Origin: Amorphophallus konjac
Lineage: Eukaryota > Streptophyta > Magnoliopsida > Alismatales > Araceae
NCBI GenBank assembly: GCA_022559845.1
Contig: CM040117.1
Location: 81,790,559-81,854,558 of the forward strand
Direction of reading: 5' to 3'
Length of the DNA: 64,000 nucleotides
A model generated the notes under the pieces. That model was not told the origin of the DNA and did no database searches. It worked only from the letters and a program-made list of their open reading frames with translations. Made by a program: the position numbers and the translations under genes. Positions within the stretch are counted from its first letter, which is position 1. Every line of letters starts with the position of its first letter. Positions 1-10,985 of the stretch are shown here, piece after piece.

Positions 1-89
1 TCCGGGCCAATGGTAGGATGACGGTTGGCTTTAGAGCGAAGGTTGTAACGCCGAACGACTTGTAAGGTCGTGCCGTCAAGGGGTCTCTT

Positions 90-780
90 TGTTGGTTTAT
101 GCGCCAGCCTAGACAAAAGGTCATGATGCTAACGGTGAGAAGTTTTTTTTTTTGTTTATGTGTCAGCCTAGACGAAAAGTCATCATGCTAACAGTGGGTT
201 TATACATCGTCCTAGATGAAAGGTCATGATGTCGACGATTGGTTTATGCATCGGCCTAGACGGAAGGTCATGATCCTAATGATTGGTTTATGCATCGGCC
301 TAGACAGAAGGTCATGATGCCCATAGTAAAAAGATATTTGTTGGTTTATGCATCAGCCTAGACGAAAGGTCATGATGCTGACGGTGGCTTACGTGCCAGC
401 CTAGATGAAAGGTCATGATGCTAACTATAGGTTTATGCATCGGCCTAGATAGAAGGTCATTATGTCGACAATTGGTTTGTGTATAGGCCTAGACGGAAGG
501 TTATGATGCCAACAATTGGCTTATGCGCTAGCCTAGACGAAGGGGTCATGATGCCAAGAATGACTTTATGCATCGGCCTAGATGAAAGGTCATGATGCTG
601 ATAATTGATTTGTGCATTGGCCTAGACGGTAGGTCATGATGCCGATGATTCGGTTTATGCATCGGCCTAGACGGAAGGTCATGATGCCGATAATTGATTT
701 GTGCATCGGTCTAGACGGTAGGTCATGATGTCGACGATTCGGTTTATGCATCGGCCTTGACGGAAGGTCATGATGCCGAT
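90..780. repeat. Minisatellite array, ~44-bp monomer
   Basis: About 15 degenerate copies of a monomer containing GGCCTAGACGGAAGGTCATG followed by a GATGCCGATGATT-like stretch and GGTTTATGCATC. In the best copies GCATC and GATGC pair around an inner GGCCT/AGGTC stem, so each monomer can fold as a hairpin. Copies at the left edge are more divergent (GTGCCAGCC, GCGCCAGCC). Open frames here are by-products of the repeat. Confidence 0.85.
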
Positions 781-784
781 GATA

Positions 785-1180
785 GAAGGATGCTTTTGTT
801 CTTTGGCTGGATGTAGGGTCCGAATGAAAGGTAAAGGGGCCCTTTTTGTTCTCGAACCGGATGAAAGGTCCCGGCCAAAGGTGAAAGGGTCTTTTTCTTC
901 TCTGGTCGGACGGAAGGTCCAAAACAAAGGTGAAGGGGCCTCTTTGTTCTCTGGCCAGACAAAAGGTCATGTGCCAAAGGTAAGAGGGTCTTTTGTTATC
1001 TGGTCAAATAGAAGGTCCGAAACAAAGGTGAAGGGGTCTTTTTGTTCTCTTGGCCAGACAGAAGGTCATGAGCCAAAGGTAAAAGGGGTCTTTCATTCTC
1101 TAGTCGGACGGAAGGTCCGAACCAAAGGTGAAGGGGTCTTTTTATTCTCTGGCCAGATGAAAGGTCCGAGCCAAAGGTGA
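785..1180. repeat. Minisatellite array, ~48-bp monomer
   Basis: About seven copies of a unit with GGTCCGAACCAAAGGTGAAG, GGGTCTTTTTGTTCTC and the palindrome TCTGGCCAGA. It directly abuts the preceding array and shares the 'ACGGAAGGTC' string with it, so the two arrays are probably related. The 136-residue open frame across it simply translates the repeat. Confidence 0.8.
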
Positions 1181-1189
1181 AATATGGAC

Positions 1190-2170
1190 GTTAACCCGAC
1201 GGGATGTCGGAGTCAACAAACCCTGCTTAGATGGTACGTCTAGGATGAGGGCCAAAAATAGTGCATTGTTGTCGATCCGATATTATGTCGAAACCAACCA
1301 ACCTGGGAGAGACATAGGGTCTGGGCCAGGGCAGAATATGGTTATTGACTTGACAGACTGTCGAAGTCAGGCAACTTGGCAAAGACGTGAGGCCTAGGCC
1401 AAGAGAGGAATTTATGATATAGATGCTGACCCGATGTCGTGTCGGAGCCAACGAACTTGTCAGAGATGTGAGGCCTAAGCCAAGGGCATAATATAGGATA
1501 GTTGTTGACTCGATGTCCTGTCAAAGCCAATGAATTTAGTAGAGGCGTGAGGCCTAAGCCAAGGGCATAATATAGGATAGGCCAAGGGCATAATATAGGA
1601 TAGGTGTTGACTTGACGTCCTGTCGAAGCCAACGAACTTGGCAGAGGCGTGAGGCCTAAGCCAAGGGCATAATATAGTATAGGTGTTGACTCGACGTCCT
1701 GTCGAAGCCAATGAACTTGGCGGAGACGTGAGGCCTAAGCCAAGGGCATAATATAGGATAGATGTTGACTCGACGTCCTATCAAAGCCAACGAACTTGGC
1801 AGAGGCGTGAGGCCGAATCCAAGGGGTGAATATATGATAGGTGTTGACTAAACAGAATGTCGAAGGCAACAGGCCCTGCCCCGATAGAAGGTTGGGGGCG
1901 GGGGTAGATTAGAATGGAGACGTATGGAAGGCCCAGACCCTGGGATAAATGTCGATGTCAATCTGATGAGATGCCAAAGTCAACCAACCTTGCTCCCATG
2001 GAAGGTCAGAAACAAGGGCAGAACGTGTGGATGTAGATGTTGACCCGATGTCATGTCGAGGTCAACCAACCTAGTAAAGACGTGAGGTCTAGGCTAGGAT
2101 AGAATATGGATGTTGACCCATGGAGATGTCGAGATCAACAAACCTTGCTCAGACAAAAGGTCTGAGACAA
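1190..2170. repeat. Minisatellite array, 79-bp monomer
   Basis: Copies begin with TGTTGACTCGACGTCCTGTC; starts at 1605, 1684 and 1763 give a period of 79 bp. The outer copies are more diverged and vary in length. Each good monomer holds two palindromes in series: TCGAC/GTCGA around GTCCT, and GCCAA/TTGGC around CGAAC. No coding capacity is seen. Confidence 0.85.
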
Positions 2171-2179
2171 AGTGAAGGG

Positions 2180-2690
2180 GTCTTTTTGTTGGTTTATTTG
2201 TTTGGATTGGTTGGGTTTTTTGAATTTGTTATGTTTATTGAGTTTATTGATTTTATTGATTTTGTTGAATTTGTTAAGTTCATTGGATTTATTGGTTGAG
2301 TTTGTTGGGTAAATTGGATTTGTTGAATTTTGTTGATTCCATTGAGTTTATTGATTTGATTTAGTGGGTTGATTGGGTTTATTCGAGTTTCTTTGGTTTA
2401 TTGGGTTTATTGACTCATTGGGTTGATTGATTTTGCTTGGTTTATTGCGTTTTGTAGGGTTTGTTTGATTTATTGAGTTTATTGATTTTGTTGGATCTAT
2501 TGGGTTTGTCTGAGTTGATTGATTCATTGGGTCTCTTGGGTTTATTGAATTTTGTTGGATTTATTTAGGTTTATTTGGGTGTATAGGGGTTTATTTGGTT
2601 TGTTGAGCTCATTGATTTATTGGGTTTATTGAGTTTATTTAGGTTTATTGAGTTTTGTTTATTTGTTGAGTTCATTCTAGACTATTATTT
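2180..2690. repeat. Low-complexity TTTATTGGGTT repeat
   Basis: A T/G-rich stretch on the plus strand made of short units such as GGGTTTATTGA and TTTGTTGGATT in irregular order. It is probably a degenerate short-period satellite. No gene is seen. Confidence 0.75.
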
Positions 2691-2745
2691 TTCTTCTTCT
2701 CTCTTCTTCTTTTTTCTTCTCTTCTCTTCTTCTTTTTTTTTTTGT
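2688..2745. repeat. Polypyrimidine tract (TTC/TCT)
   Basis: Nearly uninterrupted C/T sequence on the plus strand, ending in a run of T. A similar but looser tract is at 5140-5230. Confidence 0.8.
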
Positions 2746-2839
2746 GTTGCCCTGGCGCAGATTCTTCCGCGGTGCGGAATACTTCGCTCAGTGGGACTAT
2801 TAGTGATTTCGATTGCTTATTGCGCCAATAGGACTTAAA

Positions 2840-3720
2840 GATTAATACCCAAGAGCCCGGTGAGGGCGAGAAGACTCAAACCCAGGGGGAGGTTTTATGG
2901 GTCCAGCCCGATGGGGCTAGGGGGCAACCTTTAGAGCTCGACGAGGGCGGAGCGCCTCAGGCCAAGAGAAAGATTCTTAGGCCTAGCCTTGTGGGACTAT
3001 GAAACAATTTTTAGAGCTCGATAGAGGCAGAGTACCTCAAGCCAAGTGAAAAGGTTTTATGAACCCAACCCAGCGGGACTATGAAACAATTTTTTAGAGC
3101 TCGGTAAGGGCGGAGTGCCTCAAGCCAAGTGAAAAGGTTTATTAGCCCAGCCCAGTGGGACTATGAAACAATTTTTTAGAGCTCGGCAAGGGCGAAGTGC
3201 CTCAAGCCAAGTGAAAAGGTTTATGAGCTTGGCCCAGTGGGACTAAGGGTGATTTTTAGAGCTCGGCAAGGGCGGAGTGCCTTGAGCCAAGAAAAAGGTT
3301 TTATGAACCTAGCCCAGTGGGACTAAGGGTGATTTTTAGAGCTGGGCAAGGGTGGAGTGCCTCAAGCGATGAAAAATGTTTTATGAACCCAGTCCAGTGG
3401 GACTAAGGATAATTTTTAGAGCTCGACAAGGGTGGAGTGCCTCAAGGCAAGTGAAAGGTTTTATGAGCCCAGCCCAATGGGACCAAGGGTAATTTTTAGA
3501 GCTCGACAAGGGCGGAGTGCCTCAAGCCAACTGAAAGGTTTTATGAACCCAGCCCAGTGGGACCAAGGGTAATTTTTAGAGCTAGGCAAGAGTGGAGTGC
3601 CTCAAGCCAAGAAAAAGGTCTTATGAACCCAGCCTAGTGGGACTAAGGGTAATTTTTAGAGCTTGGCAAGGGCGGAGTGCCTCAAGCCAAGTGAAAAGGT
3701 TTATTAGCCCAGTATAGCGG
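2840..3720. repeat. Minisatellite array, exact 80-bp period
   Basis: Eleven or so copies containing TTTTTAGAGCTCGGCAAGGG, CGGAGTGCCTCAAGCCAAG and CCCAGCCCAGTGGGACT. The string gctcggcaag or a variant starts at 3181, 3261, 3341, 3421, 3501, 3581 and 3661, exactly 80 bp apart over seven units. Small palindromes (GGCA/TGCC, CCC/GGG around AGT) sit inside each unit. The regular length suggests a younger array than its neighbours. Confidence 0.9.
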
Positions 3721-5495
3721 GACAAATATAGCCTCTCTTGGTGCATCTGCATAATTATTGCGGCTGAATGTCGAAGTGCAATGAAAATGCAAAGCTGGGA
3801 GCATAGGTCCTAGATCAAGGGTAGAGGGTCAATCCCAATGGGGCAAATGGGGAGTATCCCCGTAGGATGAGAGGCTGGCGAGGCACCATGAATTTTGATG
3901 GGACCGGGGGTGCTAAGATGGGCCATGAGAAGCTGAAAGGTGTTCATTTGCTGGCTTGACAAGGAGGAAGGAGTTGAGGGCGTAGACGACTTCGACAGGA
4001 CTTGTTCTTTCATTCCCCTTAATGGGGTACGGACCCGTATTGAAACAATAGGCATGAGGCCAATGAGAGCTCTTTATTGTCGGCGAGACTGTTGATTCGA
4101 TATTGCCCATCCCCTCTCGGGGAATATTCAACTGCAGCTATGCTTCCGAGCGGCTGCACTCCTCACAGAAACGGGCCCCCCGGTGTTTACATTGGGCATC
4201 ATCCTCTGGGCCCTTTGTGCTGATAATTGCAACTATAGAGTCTTCTTAGCTCTGCAGATGACACAGTCATTTTATTTTCCCCTAAGCACTCATCATGTAA
4301 TGCCACCAGGGATCCTTTTGCCCATGGAAGAGGGCAAGAAGGCCATACTTATCTCAGGATTTTTTCTTGCTTTTCCTTTCTCTTCTTTTTTTTGTTGAGA
4401 AATTCCCGAGTTGGGGGCTAATGAACCTGCGATGGTTTGGTGGATGTCCATTCGTCATTCATTTTCGACTCCCAGGCGGGGAGAATAGGGTTACCGAATT
4501 ATCCAATTTGCTTGTTTCTTCGGGAAGTTACGGCCACATCAAACCGTAATGCTGCGAAGCATATTTCCATAATGTGCTAGCCTTTGCAGCGCCACAACGG
4601 CATCTAGTTGGCTCTTTTTATTTGAAGGGAGTATCCCTTGGCGGCTTCCTTCAATAACCTCACTGTTCCACTGCCAGTCCTGACATCGACCGTGCCTGCC
4701 TCTTCAGTTGTGACCTGCTTGGCATCACCTTGTCTTAGCTGATGGTGTTTATTCACAAGGGGATTTATCCTCCCGCTTCTCTTGTATTATTCATGCTTAT
4801 TGCGCCTGCTCATCTGACTCCCTGCTTATAGAGCCTTAGCTAATGAGCAGATTTTTGCTACTCTCCCTAGTTGCATGAAAGTTAAATGGAGGCGGGGTCT
4901 GTAGGTCCCTTATTATTATTTTTAATCTCGGGAGTGTGGGATGACTTTGCTCTTGAATGCTGCTTATAGTTTGCGGGAATTCCCCCCATTTTATTCCAAT
5001 CTTAGTGGTGTTATGGAGCTGCAGTCCCAGCCCGATCTGCCTTTGCTGTTGTGCAGCGTGTATATACATTTGCTTTAGAATCCACCAACTTGGATAGCAC
5101 TGACCGTGAATTGCAAAGCAAGGTTACATTCGTCATCGTTCATTCTCTCTTTTTTCTTTCTTTTTCCCTTTTACATTCTTTTTTTGCCCTTTTTTGTTTC
5201 TTATTCATCTTTTTTTTCCTGTTTTTTGAAACTGCCAACTCGGATGGCACTGACAGTGAAGTGCCTTTCTTGAGTCATTATTGTATTTTCCCTTTTATTG
5301 AGTCTAGTAACCTTACTTTTGGCAATGTAATGAATTTCTCTTTTGGAGTATTAATGAAATAAAGATATTGGTGTTATTTCTTACTATTTACGCGCTCTGT
5401 CTATATGTCGAATTCCTTATGCTCTGATTGACATGATTGGTATAAACGCATCACGTATATCGGGTTCCTTCCGTGCTCAAGGCGTGACACAGCGG
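3721..5495. other. Non-coding stretch, no gene recognised
   Basis: Mixed sequence with pyrimidine-rich runs and short open frames on both strands. None has a recognisable domain or a convincing composition. It could be the body of an old degraded LTR element, but I see no ends. Confidence 0.5.
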
Positions 5496-5499
5496 GATC

Positions 5500-6340
5500 C
5501 GAGTTTTCGGTAGCTCAACACCTGATACGGGTACTAAACCTCGGGTCCCTACCATGCTGGTCTCAGCGCAAGCTTCCAGCCTCAGATACCAGGTGCAGCG
5601 CTGACAACAGCCTGTGGGGGCATCACGCCCAAGGATTTAGCCACATCAACCCCTAACATGGGCACCAAGCCCCGGGACATGGCCACCTCAACACCCAAGA
5701 TGGGCTTTCAGCCCTGGGACTCAGTTCGAGCAACACCCTATGCGGGCATCTAGCCCCAGGGACCAGCTCCTATGACACCCATGACGGGCTCCGAGCCCTA
5801 GGTTCCAAGTCCATCAACATCCAAGACGAGATTCCAATCCTGGGTCTCAACTACATCAACACCCGAGATGGGTGCTCCGCCCTGGGTCCCAGCATTCCAG
5901 CATCATCAGCACCCAAGACGGGCTTCCATCCCTGGGTCCCAACTACATCAACACCCAAGATGGGCAGTCCGCCCTGGGTCCTAGTATTGCAGCATCACCA
6001 ACACCCAAGAAGGGCATTCAGCCCCGGGTTCCAGCCTCAACAACACCCAAAACGGTCGACCAGCCCCGGGTTCCAGCTACATCAACACCCAGGACGGGCG
6101 GGACCTGACACAGGCATCCCGCCCCGAGTTCCAGCATCATCAACACCTAATACGGGCGTCCTGCCCTAGGTCCCAGCTTTATCAACACCCGAGACAAGCA
6201 TTCGGCCTCGGGTCCCAGCTTTGTCAGCACTTAATATGGGTTTCCAGCCCCAGATCCCACCCTTATTAGCTCCCAATATAGGCTTTCAGCCACGTGTTCC
6301 GGTGACAACTCCAATGGCCTAAATGAATGCCAAGCTCCAG
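5500..6340. repeat. Minisatellite array, ~42-bp monomer (GGGC-loop-GCCC)
   Basis: About 19 copies of a unit around CAACACCCAAGACGGGCTTC followed by CAGCCCTGGGTCCCAGC. The invariant part is a palindrome GGGC, five variable bases, GCCC. The loop sequence differs in almost every copy (TTCCA, ATCAC, ACCAA, ATCTA, TCCGA, GTCCT). Open frames here only translate the repeat. Confidence 0.85.
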
Positions 6341-7440
6341 GTTGCCACTATGTCGGCCCCAGCTTGGGCATCGAACTCCTGAGTTCCAGCTACACCGACA
6401 CTCACCAGAAGCGCCATGCTCCAGATAGCCCCGAACCGGGTTCGTCCGGTCCACCACATTGGTGTTGAGTCAACCTCGGCCCTGCAAAAAGGGGGGGGGG
6501 GTGCCATAGCGGCTGCAAAAATGGGTGACCCACCGCCCCTGCCTCCAGAAGACAAGGCGAGACTTAAAGAAGCCAATACATCAGTAGCACACCGGGGGCA
6601 ACCACCCCAGTCCAGTATCCAGCCTTCCAAGCCCAAACAAGTGGGGCAACTCCAAGGAGCGCCGTCGGTCCTCCCTCAAATGAATATGGGTCATTAGAAA
6701 AGAGACATAACCCCTTTGGAGGTCATGAGTCAAGAGATCCCTCCACTCACCAGAATGGCACCATGCTCAAAATCCAGCATAGCGGTTGTTGTCTCAAGAT
6801 ATTACTATCCAGTAAAGCACTCCTCAAGGTGGACTCCAGTTCGTGATAGACTGGGGGCACTGGTCCACCCTCAGAAGCACCATAAGGGGAAAGGGGTAAT
6901 GCGAATCATCAATAACATGGCAAAGGTGTTCGCATGCTACCCCACCAACATCGACCAGCAACTCGGGAACCCACCTTGCCAACGTCAATCAATAGTTTGG
7001 GGTGAATCCCGCCGCAACCCGCCCAGTAGCTCCAAATAAACTCCACTTGCGTCGTCCAACGACTCAGTGGAATCCCTGCCAACACCAACTGGTGACACCG
7101 ACAAAGCTCCATCGGGTCCCCACCGGTGGCTACCAGCAAACCCTGGCGGGAGGTCTATCCCTTCGATATTTATCATGTCCCAAAGGGTAGCAACACCTAG
7201 GCAGTCATTTTGTCCAAGCTCAACTTCGGCCATCATGTTCATTAAGGCCAAGCCACCCTGGCCCCAATCAAAGTCCCAGCCACCTACAGCAAAGACCAGC
7301 CAGTCTTCGGATTCACCCTAAAGCTCTGAGCTACTCGGTTGAGGGTCGATCCACAGTCGCTTCTATAATAGTAACAAGTTGTCAATGGCACAACTTATAG
7401 GCGACGTCCCCTAACAGCGACAAGCTAAGGACGATAGCCG
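6341..7440. other. Degenerate repeat-derived non-coding DNA
   Basis: Sequence resembling decayed monomers of the flanking arrays (CAGCTCC, CCAACACC, GGGCA motifs) without clear periodicity. A run of ten G lies near 6489. Short open frames have no recognisable domain. Confidence 0.45.
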
Positions 7441-7445
7441 CAAGG

Positions 7446-7735
7446 CTCATAGATACAAAAAAAAAAGAGAGGGCTAAAAATAGAGATGCCCCGACGGACT
7501 CGGCCACTTTCTCCATAAGGAGGTGGCTGGGGGCAACAAGGCCGTAAACCCAGTTGAGGTGAAAATCTATAGGGGCATCTCAGGCAAAATCGGGTAACCC
7601 CTCGGTGTGAAAACCCGTAAGGGCGAACCGAAAAAAGTAAAAGGGGGCCAGCTCTGGCGAAAACCCGAAAGGGCGGTGGAGCTGGTAAAGAGAAAAAAAA
7701 ATCTCTCTTCCTCACTAGGAACAGTTAACCACCTC
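7446..7735. repeat. Triple-hairpin block, copy 1
   Basis: First of three copies of a ~280-bp block that starts with an A-rich run and TAAAAATAGAGAT. It holds three consecutive hairpins at 7556-7581, 7602-7631 and 7648-7685. In each the 5' arm is followed by an unpaired AAAA, then an inner CCC/GGG-type stem and a four-base loop (ATAG, GTAA, GAAA). Outer arms differ: GAGGTG/CATCTC, TCGGT/ACCGA, CCAGCTC/GAGCTGG. Whether this is transcribed is unknown. Confidence 0.8.
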
Positions 7736-7739
7736 ACCC

Positions 7740-8450
7740 TAAATCCCTAACCAGTCCACCACAATAGCGGGTCAGTATACCTTCTATTGGCCATCACGCC
7801 ACAACGGTCGACCTACACCTAGTCTTTCACCAATACACCATCACAGTCGGTCATCTCCCAGCATTTGCGTCAATACACCATCATGGTCGACTCACCTACT
7901 TCCTCCTAGCCTTACACCATTCCAGCCAATCTCTATCCCCTCGACCAATATGCATGTATGGCTGTTTGGCCTTCACCTCGACCATACACCTCTATGGTTG
8001 GCCTGCACCTACCCTTGACCAAAACACCTTCACAGTCGGTCAAACACCTGATCTCTGACCAAAACACCACAATGATTGGCCTACACATCACCTAGTCCTT
8101 GACCAATACACCTTCCTCGTCGATTAAATCCCTAACATTTGGCCAATACACCTCTTTGGTCGGCCTATGTCAATTCTTGGCCTATCGCCACCACAACCCA
8201 GAACCTCAACCTTTGCATCACCAAAGTCGATCCGCTCAAGCTTCAGTACAAGCTCCAGCTTCAAGCTACACAGATCAGCCAGCCTGAAGGTCTACGTGAA
8301 GCTTCAGATTGCTCGGTAATTAGCCAAGCCCCAGCAAGCAACTCTAGCGTCAACATAATGGATCAACGACAATGATCCCACCAACAACGTCCATCGACTG
8401 TAGTAAGCTAAGGACACCCAGCGCCAATCACCGAACATCCAAGAGGCTCT
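7740..8450. repeat. Minisatellite array with CCAATACACC monomer
   Basis: Degenerate ~42-bp copies with the skeleton GACC-AATACACC-loop-GGTCGGCC, spaced between two triple-hairpin blocks. Outer arms vary but often remain complementary (TTGACC/GGTCAA, TTGGCC/GGCC). No coding sequence is recognised. Confidence 0.7.
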
Positions 8451-8454
8451 GAGG

Positions 8455-8740
8455 TAAAAAAAAAAATAAACAAAAAAAACAAAAAATAGGGTTAAAAATA
8501 GAGATACCCCGGCAGACTCAGTCATCCTCTTTCTCAAGGAGGCGGCTGGGGGCAAAAAGGCCAGCAACTTGGTTGAGGTGAAAACTCACAAGAGCACCTC
8601 AGGCAAAATTGGGTAACCCCTTAATTCGAAAACCCTCAAGGGAACATCGAAAAAAGTAAAAGGGGGCTACCTCTGGCGAAAACCCGAAAGGGCGGCAGAG
8701 TGGTAAAGAGAACAAAAACAAAATTTCTCTCCTCCCCCCA
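8455..8740. repeat. Triple-hairpin block, copy 2
   Basis: Second copy, about 1 kb after the first. Hairpin 1 (8575-8600) has perfect arms GAGGTG/CACCTC, the AAAA bulge, and an inner stem CTC/GAG where other copies have CCC/GGG, a compensated change. Hairpin 2 (8625-8651) is the most decayed. Hairpin 3 (8671-8700) has arms CTCTG/CAGAG and loop GAAA. Confidence 0.8.
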
Positions 8741-8759
8741 TCCGGGGCAGCCAGCTACC

Positions 8760-9390
8760 CACCTTGCAACAATCATATCCCCTACCAGTTGGCCCATACC
8801 AGTCTCTGACTAATGTCCTGCTCCTGTTTATAAATCTTGCACCTCCCTATCTGCTATATACCATCACGTTCAGCCTACGCCAGTTCCTTGGGCCACTCCT
8901 CTCCTTGGGTGGTCTATACAAGTATGTGACTAGTACACCTCTCTAGCTCAATGATCTTACACTCCCCAGTTAGCCATACACCGCCCCGGTTGGCTCACAC
9001 CTCCTCCGGCCTCACACCACCAAGGTCGGCGGGTATACACCAGCAACTCATGCACTATTCCAGCCATTCATTCCAACAAACCTCAGCCTATACACCACCT
9101 CGGTGGGCCTCTAAACCACATCAACCTTGGATCCATCTATCATCAAGATCCATCAACCCAGAACTCCTAGTCATCATCCCATCATTGTTAAGCCACCATA
9201 AACCTAGTTATGACTCCAGTAATATGCCGCCAAGGCTCACCAGTTCCCAGATCACCAGTCAAACTCCAGGTTTCTCAGTAACCAGTCAAAGCATCTACCA
9301 CAGCTACAACGGTGACAAGCCATTAACATCATAAACTCCAAGTCACATCCCCTGACAATAGCACGCTATGGATGGCGGCCACAAGGTTCC
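8760..9390. repeat. Minisatellite array with CATACACCnCCnnGGTnGGCC monomer
   Basis: Continuation of the same degenerate array type as 7740-8450 between hairpin blocks 2 and 3. An open frame of 127 codons crosses it but has repeat composition (Ser, His, Pro) and no domain. Confidence 0.65.
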
Positions 9391-9394
9391 CAGG

Positions 9395-9650
9395 TAAAAG
9401 AAACGGGGGAGTTTAAAAATAGAGATAAACCTGCGGCCTCAGTCACCTCCCTCCACGGGACTACTGGAGGCAAAAATTGCCATCAACCCAGCTGAGGTGA
9501 AAACCCGCAAGGGCACCTTAGGTAAATTTGGGTCACCCCTCGGTGTGAAAACCCGGAAGGGCATACCGAAAAAAGCAAAAAGGGGCCAGCTCTGGTGAAA
9601 ACCCGTAAGGGTGGTAGAGCTGGTAAGGAAAATCAAAAAGGAAAACTCTC
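9395..9650. repeat. Triple-hairpin block, copy 3
   Basis: Third copy and the best preserved. Hairpin 1 (9492-9521) has arms CTGAGGTG/CACCTTAG and loop GCAA. Hairpin 2 (9541-9568) has arms CGGTGTG/CATACCG and loop GGAA. Hairpin 3 (9586-9623) has arms CCAGCTCT/AGAGCTGG and loop GTAA. All three have the 5'-side AAAA bulge and a CCC/GGG inner stem, and all loops fit the GNRA tetraloop class. Confidence 0.85.
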
Positions 9651-9689
9651 TCCCTCTCTACTCCTCACTGATGAAAGCCATCGACTGCG

Positions 9690-10600
9690 ACATCCCGCTG
9701 ACGGCGAGCACAACATCACTCCACAACAATGGTGGCCATTACACCCTCGACGGTCGGTCATCGCCAATTCCAGCTCTAGTATTCGGTTACACACCTTAGT
9801 GGTCAGCTGACCAGTCCCAGTTTTTCGGCTACTACACATCAACAGTCAGCCGGCCAGCTCCAGTTCCAGTCGTCAGCTCCAGTATTCGGCTACACACCTT
9901 AGTGGTCAGCCGAACAATCCCAGTTTTTCAGCTACTATGCATTAGCAATTAGCCAGCCAGTTCTAGTTCCAGTCGCCAGCTCCAGTATTCGGCTACACAC
10001 CTTAGTGGTCAGCCGACCAGTCCCAAATTTCCGACTACTACACATCAGTAATTAGCCGGCCAGTTCTAGCTCCAGTCGCCAGCTCCAATATTCGGCTACA
10101 CACCTTAGTGGTCAGCCGACCAGTCCCAGTTTTATGGCTACTACGCATCAGCAATTAGCCGGCCAGTTCTAGCTCCAGTCTCCAACCCCAGTATTCGGCT
10201 ACACACCTCAATGGTCAGCCGACCAGCCCTAGTCTTCTGGCTACTACACATCAGCAGTTAGCCGGCTAGCCCCTGTCCAGTCTTCGGCTACAATACCTCA
10301 GCGGTTAGCCAGCCAACTCCAGTAATAGCTCCAGTCGCTGGCTCCGGCTACAACACCTCAACAGTTTGCCGGCCAGCTCCAGCTCTAGCTCCAGCCCCAA
10401 TCTCCAGTTGCAGCACACCCAGCGGCCCGTCGGCCAGCTCCAGCCCCAGTCTCTCGCTACAACACCCCAGTGGTCAACTGGCTAGCTCCAGCTTCAGCTC
10501 CAGTTCCAGTCCTCCGAGTACAACATCGCAGTAGTCAGTTGCTAACAACATCTCGGTGACCAGTTGGCCAGCAACCGGTCTTCGGCTAACATACCTCAGG
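9690..10600. repeat. Minisatellite array, ~100-bp dimer (TCGGCT...AGCCGA)
   Basis: Copies alternate between an 'ATTCGGCTACACACCTTAG' half and a 'CTACTACACATCAGCAG' half, separated by CAGCTCCAGT runs. The repeat of the ATTCGGC landmark near 9878, 9979, 10081 and 10184 gives about 102 bp. Each half folds with arms TCGGCT/AGCCGA or CGGCT/AGCCG. Quality falls to the right. Confidence 0.8.
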
Positions 10601-10980
10601 ATCAACCAGCAACTCCAACAACATAGGCCAACACACCCTCACGGGCCGGCCTCCAGCTTTCACTCTCCAATAACACAGGCCAAAATACCCTCACGGGTCG
10701 GCCTCCAGCCTCCAACAACATAGGCCAGCACACCCTCACGGGTCGGCCTCCAGCAACTTCAGCGACATAGGCCAACACACCCTAACAGGTAGGCCTCCAG
10801 GAACTTCTGCGACATGGGCCAACATACCCCCATGGGTCAGCCTCCAGCCTCCAATTTCTAGTTCGTAGTCACACCGGCCAATACACTCTTACGAGTCGGC
10901 CTCCTGCTTCTAGTTTCTGGCCCTCCAGGTCTACACCCCCTTATGGGTTATCCCCAGCTTCCAGTCTCCAGTCATTCAGG
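10600..10980. repeat. Minisatellite array, ~40-60-bp (ACCCTCACGGGT)
   Basis: Six to eight copies with GGCCAACACACCCTCACGGG followed by TCGGCCTCCAG. The palindrome ACCC-TCAC-GGGT sits inside GGCC arms. The array is cut at 10981 by the chromovirus and related monomers resume at 20577. Confidence 0.8.
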
Positions 10981-10985
10981 TCAAC

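Noticed and set aside
90..780. Regular repeat that superficially resembles a CRISPR array
   Set aside because: Adjacent copies are tandem with no unique spacers, copies are degenerate, and the context is a plant genome.
770..1180. 136-codon open frame on the plus strand
   Set aside because: It is translated minisatellite (KVKGSF and ETKGEG repeats) with no domain.
4183..5362. Short hydrophobic open frames (Phe/Ser-rich)
   Set aside because: They arise from pyrimidine-rich tracts; no start context, domain or homologue recognised.
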